Translations under genes and position numbers: made by a program
The notes under the pieces: model-generated
Databases searched by the model: none
Seen by the model: the letters and a program-made list of their open reading frames with translations, nothing else
What the model was told of the DNA's origin: nothing
Source of the DNA: Phycisphaeraceae bacterium
Lineage (GTDB): Bacteria; Planctomycetota; Phycisphaerae; Phycisphaerales; SM1A02
Assembly (NCBI GenBank): GCA_015709595.1
Contig: CP054178.1
Span: forward strand, 806,001-870,000
Length of the DNA stretch: 64,000 nucleotides
Direction: 5' to 3'
Part shown: in pieces, positions 15,344 through 22,734 of the stretch
How positions within the stretch are numbered: the first letter of the stretch is position 1
Layout of the letters: every line of letters starts with the position of its first letter

Positions 15344-17791
15344 ATGTTGACCTTCCGGATCATGACGTTCGTTCTGGCGACCCTCCTTGCGGGGCTTCAT
15401 CCAGCCGCGGCGCGGGCACAGGACAACGTGGACATCACGCTCGAGACATTCGGCGTCTCGGGCCACTATCGACCCGGCGACTTCGTACCCATCCGCGTGC
15501 TGCTCAAGAGCAACCTGAGCAGCCCCGAGACGGTGCAGGTGGTGTGGGAGGTGCCGGAGGCGTCGGGCGACATCGCCGAGGTGATGCGCGAGGTCGCGGT
15601 GAACACCGGCGTGCCCGTCAGCGTGTGGCTCTACGCCCGTGTGCTGCCCTCCACGAATGATCAGACGGTCTTCGCCCTGCGCGTTTATCGCGATGTGGAT
15701 GGCGTCCGTGGTGAGGAACTGGGCGGCAGGATTGTCAGCCCCGCCACGGCGATCACCGCCGCGTCCCGCGTCTCTCCCGCCGAGGGGATGATCGCCATCG
15801 TGGGCGGCACCAACGCCGCCGGGCTTGATGAGTACAACGTCACCGGATCACGCAATATCAACGATCCGATCACGGGCCACGAATACACCCGCCTGGTGCG
15901 CGGACTGAGCGTTTCAGACCTGCCCGACCGCTGGGAAGGGCTGGCGCCCTTCGAGGCCGTCGTGTGGACCAGCGGCCTGCCCAGCGCGCTGCGTCAGGGC
16001 CAGGCGGACGCCCTGCGCGAATACATCCGCCGGGGCGGGCATCTGGTGATCCCGCTGCCGTCCGTGGGCAACGACTGGGGGCTGGGCGCGGTAGGCAATC
16101 ATCCGTTGCACGATCTGGTTCCTGTCGCTGCCCCGCGGACGGAGAACGTCCGGCTCTCCATGGTCCTGCCGATCATCAGCAAGCGGCGGCAGATTGATGA
16201 ACGCGATGACATCGAGTTCCCCATCCGGGTGTTTGAATCATTCGGGAATGGATACGAGCCGCTCATCGCGCTGCCCAAGCCGGACGGTCGCGTCCTGGGC
16301 GTGCAGCGGATCGAGGGGTTCGGGCGCGTGACGTTCATCGGCGTCGAGCTTCAGTCGGGGCAGCTGGGTCGCCCGCGCGACAACCGGGGCGGCGGGCTGC
16401 TGGAAGGCGACGTGGTGTGGAACCGCGTGCTGGGGCGCCGGGCCGACACCTTGCACCCGACCCAGTTCGCCACGCTGGCGGGGCCCGGACGCGACGCCAG
16501 CCGCCTGAATGACGGCTACCGGCGCGAGGTCGTGGTGGCCGGCGGACGCACCATTCTCGACGCCATCAGTCTCAGCGGACGGGCGGCGGTCGGCATCGGA
16601 CTGGCGTTTCTCCTGTTCGTGGCGTACTGGCTGGTGGCGGGACCAGCGGGATTCGCGGTGCTCAAATCCACGAAGCGTCTGAGGCACGCCTGGGTGGCGT
16701 TCTTCCTGACGAGCGCGGCCTTTACGCTTCTGGCCTGGGGCATGGTGAAGGTCTTCGGGCAGAAGTCGGTGCAGGTGCAGCACCTGACGTTCCTGGACAT
16801 CGTGTCGCCGCCGCCGGGCGCCGCGGCGGACGCGACGCCGGGCTTCCGGGCCTCGATGTGGTTCAGCGTCTTCCTGCCCGGCTACGGCCCGCGGGAGATT
16901 TCGATCCGCTCGACTGAGGGCTTCCGCGACGTGCTGGCGCCCTTCGCCGCCCCGGACGTGGACCCCGTCCGGTTCCCCAACGTGGCAAGGTACGTGCTGC
17001 CGGTGCGCAGCCCGGCGTCGTACGAGGTGCCGGCCCGCGCCACCACCAAGGAGATGTACGCCCGCTGGATGGGCACGCCCGAGGGAGACTGGGCCGGGGC
17101 CATCGAAGTCGTCGAGCCGATCGAGTACGACCGGCGCGGCCGCCGCCTCTCCGCGGGAGCCATGGGTCACAACCTGCCCGGGCGACTGACCAACGTGCGG
17201 CTGTATCTGGTGCAACCGATCCGGCTGCCCAACAAGGTCTACCGCGACGGGACGGGGCAAGATCCGATCCTGCGGACCGGCGCCAGCGGGCAGGGTCTGA
17301 ACGTCACGCAAAGCTGGGCGATCCCCGACATGGAGAAGGGCGCCGTGATCCGCCTCGACACGCTGGGGGCGGGCATCGCGCAGTTCGACACCGAGATCGG
17401 ACGCGACTTCACCACCGTCACCGGCTACGAAGACGACGACATGGCGTGGCAGCGCGGCGCGGCGCGACCCGCCGCCGCCGATCCGCGCGTGCAGTACCGG
17501 CTGCTGACGTTCTTCAGCATGGCCCCAGCGCCGGCCTACGTGCAGCCGCCCGGCAGCATGGGGGGGACGAGGCCGACCATCCGCCGCATCGTCGGTCGCG
17601 AACTGGACCTGTCAGCGTGGCTGGCGCGACCATGCATCATCGTCATGGGCGAACTGGTCGGGTCGGAGACGCCCGTGCCCCTGCGCGTCAGCGACCGCCC
17701 GGTCGAGAGCCGGGGGCTCACCATCGTGCGCTGGATCTACCCGCTGCCCGTGACCGCAGACGACGTGGCTGAAGAGCCGACGGCGAACTGA
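15344..17791 (+). CDS. Large exported membrane protein with glutamine-amidotransferase-like region
   Basis: An 815-residue protein. A signal peptide (FRIMTFVLATLLAGLHPAAA, RAQ) is followed by a beta-rich domain (YRPGDFVPIRVLLKSNLSSP). Next is a region resembling a class I glutamine-amidotransferase-like fold as found in planctomycete BatA-type membrane proteins (EAVVWTSGLPSALRQGQADA, LREYIRRGGHLVIPL). Two transmembrane helices lie around residues 410-470 (AVGIGLAFLLFVAYWLVAGP, WVAFFLTSAAFTLLAWGMVK), and a large extracytoplasmic beta-rich part ends the protein. The catalytic Cys expected of a true amidotransferase is not visible. Frame is open upstream, but the signal peptide fixes the start at 15344 or the nearby ATG at 15362. 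Function unknown. Confidence 0.82.
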   Translation: MLTFRIMTFVLATLLAGLHPAAARAQDNVDITLETFGVSGHYRPGDFVPIRVLLKSNLSSPETVQVVWEVPEASGDIAEVMREVAVNTGVPVSVWLYARVLPSTNDQTVFALRVYRDVDGVRGEELGGRIVSPATAITAASRVSPAEGMIAIVGGTNAAGLDEYNVTGSRNINDPITGHEYTRLVRGLSVSDLPDRWEGLAPFEAVVWTSGLPSALRQGQADALREYIRRGGHLVIPLPSVGNDWGLGAVGNHPLHDLVPVAAPRTENVRLSMVLPIISKRRQIDERDDIEFPIRVFESFGNGYEPLIALPKPDGRVLGVQRIEGFGRVTFIGVELQSGQLGRPRDNRGGGLLEGDVVWNRVLGRRADTLHPTQFATLAGPGRDASRLNDGYRREVVVAGGRTILDAISLSGRAAVGIGLAFLLFVAYWLVAGPAGFAVLKSTKRLRHAWVAFFLTSAAFTLLAWGMVKVFGQKSVQVQHLTFLDIVSPPPGAAADATPGFRASMWFSVFLPGYGPREISIRSTEGFRDVLAPFAAPDVDPVRFPNVARYVLPVRSPASYEVPARATTKEMYARWMGTPEGDWAGAIEVVEPIEYDRRGRRLSAGAMGHNLPGRLTNVRLYLVQPIRLPNKVYRDGTGQDPILRTGASGQGLNVTQSWAIPDMEKGAVIRLDTLGAGIAQFDTEIGRDFTTVTGYEDDDMAWQRGAARPAAADPRVQYRLLTFFSMAPAPAYVQPPGSMGGTRPTIRRIVGRELDLSAWLARPCIIVMGELVGSETPVPLRVSDRPVESRGLTIVRWIYPLPVTADDVAEEPTAN

Positions 17792-17839
17792 ACGGCACAC
17801 GACCACCCTCGAGCGTACGGAACCGCGGCAATCGTCTGC

Positions 17840-17902
17840 GAGCCGCGACTGTCACCAACGAGCCGCGACTGTCACCAACGAGCCGCGACCGTGAGGGAGC
17901 GG
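17840..17902 (+). repeat. Dispersed repeat A, tandem copies after the 815-aa gene
   Basis: Two 20-bp units GAGCCGCGACTGTCACCAAC at 17840-17859 and 17860-17879 run straight into a full 23-bp copy at 17880-17902 that matches those at 7997, 8039 and 14811. The cluster fills the space between two convergent genes. Confidence 0.9.
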
Positions 17903-17914
17903 GTTCCTGGCGAC

Positions 17915-18886
17915 TCACTCCGCCCTGACGAGGCGCGGCCAGATCCACAGCAGCGAGAGCGCCCCCAGCGGCACGTAGAGCAACGCCTCGCCGGCGGACT
18001 CAATCAACGCCAGCGAGGCATACACACTTTCACTCTCCGGCACACCGAAGCGCGACGCCGCCAGACCGACCAGGGCCTCGCGGAAGCCGATGCGGATGGG
18101 GATCAGACCCGCCAGCAGCGCGACCAGCGCCAGCATCAGCACGTAGGAAGCCCCGTTCTGAGGCAGGGCGATGCCCACGATGCCCAGGGCGCAGTACATC
18201 CGCCCCGCAAAGGCGCCGATGTCCGCCAGGCGCAGACCAATGATCGCCCACAGCACGCGCCCCCGGCGCAGCATCCGGTCCGCGCCGCGCCCATGCCGCA
18301 CGATGAGCGGATGACCCATCACGATGATCGTCGAGAGCCCGCCGATCACCAATCCCCCCGCCACCAGACCCGCCCACCACGCATCCATCTCCGGGCGCAC
18401 GATCATCGACGCGAAGAGCACGCCCGCCACCAGCAGGAGCACGACGGCGATCGAGGCGAACCACGCGCCGATCTGGATCAGGTCCAGCCGATCCACGCGC
18501 ACGTGGTACACCAGCCGCAGGATCAATCCGGGTCGCAGCGGGCCGTAGTTGAGCGCATTGGCCGCGGCGTTGAGTCGCTGCAGGTTCCAGAAACCCAGAT
18601 CCTTCACCGGACGCATCACCAGCCAGAACGTCGCGCCGTTGAGAAGGAGACTGACCGCCGAGCAGGCGATCAGTCCGACCACCAGCCCGATCGGCGCCTG
18701 CCGCAGTTTCTCCCACGGGTTCTCCGCCGGGTCGCGGAAGGCGAACCAGACGCACGCGGCGAGGAGCCCCAGGCCGATCACGAACCCGGCGATCTGGCCG
18801 ATCCAGCGCAGCCAGCGCGGCCGCGGGTTCGGCGCGGGACGCCTTTCGATGGGCTCGGGTGCATGGGCTGTCTCTGCGGGTGTCAT
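17915..18886 (-). CDS. Lysylphosphatidylglycerol-synthase-TM/flippase-like membrane protein
   Basis: About eight transmembrane helices in 323 residues (WIGQIAGFVIGLGLLAACVW, LVVGLIACSAVSLLLNGATF, WFASIAVVLLLVAGVLFASM and others). The pattern, including LNYGPLRPGLILRLVYHVR and GLIPIRIGFREALVGLAASR, fits the UPF0104/LPG-synthase transmembrane family, whose members are often flippases or glycolipid partners in archaea and bacteria. The next gene downstream on the same strand is a DPM1-like glycosyltransferase, which supports a joint role with a lipid-linked sugar. I start at MTPAETAH (18886); another ATG is 9 bp upstream. The family assignment is moderate. Confidence 0.7.
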   Translation of the reverse strand: MTPAETAHAPEPIERRPAPNPRPRWLRWIGQIAGFVIGLGLLAACVWFAFRDPAENPWEKLRQAPIGLVVGLIACSAVSLLLNGATFWLVMRPVKDLGFWNLQRLNAAANALNYGPLRPGLILRLVYHVRVDRLDLIQIGAWFASIAVVLLLVAGVLFASMIVRPEMDAWWAGLVAGGLVIGGLSTIIVMGHPLIVRHGRGADRMLRRGRVLWAIIGLRLADIGAFAGRMYCALGIVGIALPQNGASYVLMLALVALLAGLIPIRIGFREALVGLAASRFGVPESESVYASLALIESAGEALLYVPLGALSLLWIWPRLVRAE

Positions 18887-18918
18887 GCGCCACACTTGAA
18901 CGGCACGCAGGCGGGACG

Positions 18919-18987
18919 CTGTGCCACCGGGGGATCACTCACCCGTACAGGCAAGGACGCCTGTGCCACTGGCGCCCGTGCCACTGA
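18919..18987. repeat. Dispersed repeat B (GGCACAGGCGTC type), intergenic copy
   Basis: Several worn units related to GTGCCACTGGCG and AGGCAAGGACGCCTGTGCCA lie between two genes of the same strand. On the opposite strand they read GGCACAGGCGTCC, the same core that is read as GTGVSPV inside mutL and the large helicase gene. Such repeats are common in planctomycete genomes. Confidence 0.75.
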
Positions 18988-18988
18988 G

Positions 18989-19729
18989 TTATCGCCGAAA
19001 CCGCTCACGGACCATCACCCAGAAGGCCCGGAAGCCGTCACGGGCGCGGATCTTCTTGCCTTCCGCCACCTCGCGCGGGGCGTAGGTGACGGGCCGCTCG
19101 ACGAGCTTCAACCGATGCCTCGCCACCGCCGCGGCGATCTGCGGCTCGATGCCGAAACGCTCCTCCGTCAGCCGGGGCCTGATCGTGCGCAGCGCCGACA
19201 CGGTGAACACCTTGTAGCAGCACTCCATGTCCGACACGCGGTGACCGGTGAGCAGGTTGCTGAAGCCGGTGAGCACCCGGTTGCCCATCGCGTGAACTTT
19301 GCGCCACAACCCATCGGTGCGGGCGTGCCTGCCCCAGCGTGTGCCGAACACCACCGCCGCCTCGCCCGCGATGAGCGGCGCCAGCAGAGCGGCATAATCG
19401 TTGGGGTCGTATTCCAGGTCGGCGTCCTGAATGATGATCAGGTCATCCGGCGCGGCGACCGTCAGCACGTGGTCGAACCCCGTCTGCAACGCCGCCCCCT
19501 TGCCCCTGTTGACGGGGTGGTGCAGCAGCGCGGCGGCGACGCCTCGCGCCGTCAGGCCTTTCACGAGTTGCGATGCCACGTCGCCCGACCCGTCCTTTGA
19601 GCAATCGTTCACCAGGGCCAGCGCCCGCCCCCAGTCCGCGGGCAGCGGCGCGGCGACCACACGCTCCAGGCACGGACCAAGCGTGGCGCGCTCGTTGTAG
19701 AACGGAATGACGACGTGCAGGATGGGCAT
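18989..19729 (-). CDS. Family 2 glycosyltransferase (dolichol-phosphate-mannose-synthase type)
   Basis: A 246-residue GT-A enzyme with HVVIPFYNERATLGPCLERV at the N-terminus, NDCSKDGS, HHPVNRGKGAALQTG, and the DXD motif in IIIQDADLEYDPNDYAALLA. FGTRWG, DMECCYKVFT, ERFGIEPQIAAAVAR and VTYAPREVAEGKKIRARDG are typical of DPM1-like polyprenyl-phosphate glycosyltransferases. No C-terminal membrane domain is present, so it acts at the cytoplasmic membrane face. It lies upstream of the flippase-like gene on the same strand, separated by repeat B. Confidence 0.88.
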   Translation of the reverse strand: MPILHVVIPFYNERATLGPCLERVVAAPLPADWGRALALVNDCSKDGSGDVASQLVKGLTARGVAAALLHHPVNRGKGAALQTGFDHVLTVAAPDDLIIIQDADLEYDPNDYAALLAPLIAGEAAVVFGTRWGRHARTDGLWRKVHAMGNRVLTGFSNLLTGHRVSDMECCYKVFTVSALRTIRPRLTEERFGIEPQIAAAVARHRLKLVERPVTYAPREVAEGKKIRARDGFRAFWVMVRERFRR

Positions 19730-19803
19730 GAAGGGGCGGATGATAGAGCATCGGCGTGCTTCACCGCTGAGTCATCCCGCGGCGCCGCATCACTCCGGAC
19801 GCC

Positions 19804-20874
19804 TCACCCGAACAGCACCTCGCACGTCTCATGGCGCGCCCCGTTTTCATCGCATACGGCGAAGCGGGTGCTGCCGTTCATCGTGGCGCTGCCGTATTCG
19901 CCGTCCTTGCGCAGGGCGTAGAGGACCACGCTGAAGTTCGGACGCCCCTTGTCGTTGAGCAGGTACTTCTGCTTCGTGTGGTCGGCGATCCACTGCAGCA
20001 CCTTCAGGCACGCCTCCCTGGGGTGATCGCCGCGGGCCATGTGCTGCACGATCTGGAAGGCCCCGCAGGACTGGATGACCGCCTCGCCCCGCCCCGTGGC
20101 TCCCGCCGAGCCGACGTTGTTGTCCACGAACATGCCGGCGCCGACGATGGGCGAGTCGCCCACACGCCCGGGAATCTTGTATGACAATCCGCTGGTGGTG
20201 GTGCAGGCGCCGAGGTCGCCGTCGCCGTCCACCGCCGAGCAGTGGATCGTTCCCCATGACCACGGGACGCCGATCTGTTCGGCCATCGCCTGTCGCGGAT
20301 CCCTGTCCCGTCGGATCTGCTGGTCGTCATCCAGCCAGTCGTCGTCGGGATTGAGGTTCTCCTTCCACTTGAGCCAGGCGCGGCGGGCCCCTTCGGTCAG
20401 CAGTTCCGTGTGCGGGTGCCCGTGGGCGCGAGCGAAGTCGTACGCCCCCTGCCCCACCAGCAGCACGTGATCGGTGCGGCGGAGCACGTCGAGCGCCACC
20501 GCCGCCGGGTTCTTGATGTTCTCGATGCCCGCCACCGCGCCGGCCTTGTGCGTCGGGCCGTGCATGACCGACGCATCGAGCTGCACCACGCCGCGCTCGT
20601 TGGGCAAACCACCGTAGCCCACGGACATGTCGTTCGGATCATCCTCCACGATGGCGACGCCCTTGACCACCGCGTCGCAGGGGTCGGCGCCTTCGTTCAG
20701 CAGGCGCACCGCCTCGGCCACAGTGCGCAGACCGTTGCCGGAGCTGATCGCCACCGGCGAACCGGCGCGGCGGCGGGCCGCGGCGCTGGCGGGCGCGGAC
20801 GCCGTGCCCAGCAGCGGCAATGACGCGGCGGAAAGGGCGAGGAATGCGCGGCGGTCGAGTGAGGGGTGAGTCAT
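19804..20874 (-). CDS. Tat-exported N4-(beta-N-acetylglucosaminyl)-L-asparaginase
   Basis: An N-terminal nucleophile hydrolase that cleaves the GlcNAc-Asn bond of glycoproteins or related isoaspartyl/asparagine amides. The Tat signal is visible as SLDRRAFLALSAASLPLLGT with an AxA cleavage region. The autocleavage site is WSWGTIHCSAVDGDGDLGAC, in which the Thr after Gly becomes the nucleophile. LSYKIPGRVGDSPIVGAG and GAGMFVDNNVGSAGATGRGE line the substrate site as in aspartylglucosaminidases. Length 356 aa is typical. Start at ATG 20874 is fixed by the Tat motif. It probably degrades glycopeptides in the periplasm. Confidence 0.9.
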   Translation of the reverse strand: MTHPSLDRRAFLALSAASLPLLGTASAPASAAARRRAGSPVAISSGNGLRTVAEAVRLLNEGADPCDAVVKGVAIVEDDPNDMSVGYGGLPNERGVVQLDASVMHGPTHKAGAVAGIENIKNPAAVALDVLRRTDHVLLVGQGAYDFARAHGHPHTELLTEGARRAWLKWKENLNPDDDWLDDDQQIRRDRDPRQAMAEQIGVPWSWGTIHCSAVDGDGDLGACTTTSGLSYKIPGRVGDSPIVGAGMFVDNNVGSAGATGRGEAVIQSCGAFQIVQHMARGDHPREACLKVLQWIADHTKQKYLLNDKGRPNFSVVLYALRKDGEYGSATMNGSTRFAVCDENGARHETCEVLFG

Positions 20875-21350
20875 GCCGCACAGTATGACCGAAATCGACG
20901 CCTGACGCACGCGGAAAGTGGTCCGCAAGTCATCGCCCACTTCCGCAGACGACTCGGTGAATGCTCACCGTGGAGGACAGACCTCTCCAGTGGGCGGGCA
21001 GGGCGCCTCTCCTCCCTCCCGGCCTGGTCGTCGAACTCCAAAACGGAAACGGGTTCCACGAGGGAACCCGTTCCGGCCGCAACTTGCCGTCGCCCGAAGT
21101 CCGAGCGTCCGGGCCGCCCTGCCCGGACGGCCACGCGCGGGGGGAGTGTCCCGCGGCGGCGCACAAGAACGGCCCTCCGTGGCCGGCACGCGCCTCCGTG
21201 CGCTGCCGTGTTTCACGCAACCCGCGTGCCAGCCCGTCATCGCCGCGAAGTCACGCCCTCACCGGCCATTCCCGCCCGCACCCAGCGCAGATGGTGCGCG
21301 GGTGAAGCGCAAGCATCGCGCCGCTTCACCCGGATGGATCGGTCATTCCC
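20875..21350. other. 476-bp non-coding interval with strong hairpins
   Basis: No convincing gene. Three strong stems are visible: AACGGGTTCC/GGAACCCGTT at 21048-21072 (10 bp, 5-base loop), GTCCGGG/CCCGGAC near 21108-21130, and GGGTGAAGCG/CGCTTCACCC at 21300-21331 (10 bp). The last sits just after the stop of the minus-strand gene ending at 21351 but has no U-run. I compared the region by eye with RNase P RNA, tmRNA, SRP RNA and 6S RNA and found none of their key motifs. It may hold an unassigned structured RNA. Confidence 0.45.
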
Positions 21351-21539
21351 CTACGAACAATCGCGACACCGCACCACGTTGAAGACCTCATCCCGCAGCC
21401 CCGGCTCGTGGATGGCGAACTCGATGAGCACGCGGACGGCCTTGCCCATGTCAGGCAGGGCGTACTGTCGCACGATTCCCTCGAGAAACTCGTGCTGGCT
21501 CTTCTTGAGATCGATGGTGAGAGGGATTCGTTCCGGCAT
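21351..21539 (-). CDS. Small conserved-looking protein, ribbon-helix-helix-like
   Basis: A 62-residue product (MPERIPLTIDLKKSQHEFLE, then a central helix DMGKAVRVLIEFAIHE, ending CRDCS). The short beta-like start followed by two helices resembles a ribbon-helix-helix DNA-binding protein, but this is only a guess. The ATG at 21539 has GGAG seven bases upstream. A second ATG at 21575 would give 74 residues and overlap the end of the Rieske gene by 11 bp. Either way it follows that gene closely on the same strand and is probably cotranscribed. Confidence 0.6.
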   Translation of the reverse strand: MPERIPLTIDLKKSQHEFLEGIVRQYALPDMGKAVRVLIEFAIHEPGLRDEVFNVVRCRDCS

Positions 21540-21564
21540 CCTCGCGCTCCGATTGAGAGGGCTG

Positions 21565-22665
21565 TCAGACGTCATCGCCGCACGTCTCCACGAGCATCCG
21601 GTGGAAGTGATGCACCCCCTGCTCGCGGGTGGGCGAGTACCGCCCTCGATGATACAGCCGCGAGCGCACGCCTCGCTGCACCGACTCGACGATGGCCTCG
21701 TCCTCGCGCTCGACGCGGTCCAGCCCGGCCCCGGCGCCCTGATCCAGTTTCGAAGCGTCCCACACCCACGTCAGGAATGACACCCGCGTGCGATCCACGC
21801 CCAGCGGCTTGACGATGTTCACCGACAGCCCCCAGGGGTAGAAGTTGAACATCAGGTTGGGCCAGAGCCACCAGTAGTATGCCGCCACGGGCCGCCCGGC
21901 GTCGGGCGAGTCGGGCGGCGGATCGAACACGTGCTCGCCCCCCTTCGACAGGCCCAGCTGCAGGATGCTGCGCCCGTGCAGTTCCGTCGTGTACTCACCG
22001 TAGTCCAGGGCGGCGTTCAGCGACGCATGCACAAAGGGGATGTGGAACCCCTCCAGGTAGTTCTCCACGTACAGCGCCCAGTTGCACCGCACGAGGTAAT
22101 CGCGCGATCGCGTGGGGTCAAAGAGAAACTCGCTCAGGGGCAGCCGCCCGACGCGCCGACGCATCGGACCGATCAGGTCGTCGAAGCCGAACGCCGGGTC
22201 GATCGACGTGAAGAGCCAGCGGCCGAACGTCTCCAGCGGCAGCCGCGACAGGTGATCGCGCTCGCCTGGAAAGTCCCGCGTCCCCTCGAACTCCGGCATG
22301 TGCTCGAAGCGACCGTCCAGCGCGAAGCGCCGGCCGTGGTACGGGCATCGCAGATGGGCCGCGCGGCAGGGCTCGGGCACGAGAATCGTCCCCCGGTGCG
22401 TGCAGACGTTCGACAGGCATCGCAGCACATCCGACCCGTCGCGCGTGAGCAGCAGCGGCTCATCCACGCATCCCTCCAGGAACGTGAAGGGATGGACATG
22501 CTGGGGCGTGCGGGCCAGACCATCATCGCCGATCAACTGCCACGATCGGGCGAAGACACGCTGCCGCGCCCGCTCGTACACCCCCGGATCGGCGTAGAAC
22601 CAGCCCGGCAACGTGTGAGCACGGGCGATGTCCGGATCAACGTCGAATCGCTCCATGCGAGGCAT
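21565..22665 (-). CDS. Rieske non-heme iron oxygenase, alpha subunit
   Basis: Residues about 45-150 hold a Rieske [2Fe-2S] domain with ligands in CTHRG and CPYHGRRFAL. The catalytic domain contains YVENYLEGFHIPFVHASLNA, where Glu-x2-His-x4-His supplies the mononuclear iron ligands. WWLWPNLMFNFYPWGLSVNI and REQGVHHFHRMLVET are typical of the choline/carnitine/glycine-betaine monooxygenase branch. The protein has 366 residues. No reductase subunit is encoded nearby, so electrons must come from elsewhere; a Rieske ferredoxin gene lies at 34.4 kb but is not linked. Two starts are possible (22665 or 22656). The substrate is unknown. Confidence 0.88.
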   Translation of the reverse strand: MPRMERFDVDPDIARAHTLPGWFYADPGVYERARQRVFARSWQLIGDDGLARTPQHVHPFTFLEGCVDEPLLLTRDGSDVLRCLSNVCTHRGTILVPEPCRAAHLRCPYHGRRFALDGRFEHMPEFEGTRDFPGERDHLSRLPLETFGRWLFTSIDPAFGFDDLIGPMRRRVGRLPLSEFLFDPTRSRDYLVRCNWALYVENYLEGFHIPFVHASLNAALDYGEYTTELHGRSILQLGLSKGGEHVFDPPPDSPDAGRPVAAYYWWLWPNLMFNFYPWGLSVNIVKPLGVDRTRVSFLTWVWDASKLDQGAGAGLDRVEREDEAIVESVQRGVRSRLYHRGRYSPTREQGVHHFHRMLVETCGDDV

Positions 22666-22734
22666 GGTACAGGCAGGCCGAACAACCTGTCGATCAGCCG
22701 CCCCGCCACGGGCTGGCGGTAGAATCCTCCCGCC

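Noticed and set aside
17891-19600. Plus-strand open frame of 569 codons
   Set aside because: It runs antisense through two genes with clear membrane helices and GT2 motifs and is His/Gln/Arg-rich nonsense.
20875-21350. RNase P RNA, tmRNA or SRP RNA in the structured interval
   Set aside because: The conserved sequences of these RNAs (such as GAGGAAAGTCC or GGAAGGAAGCAGC) are absent on both strands.
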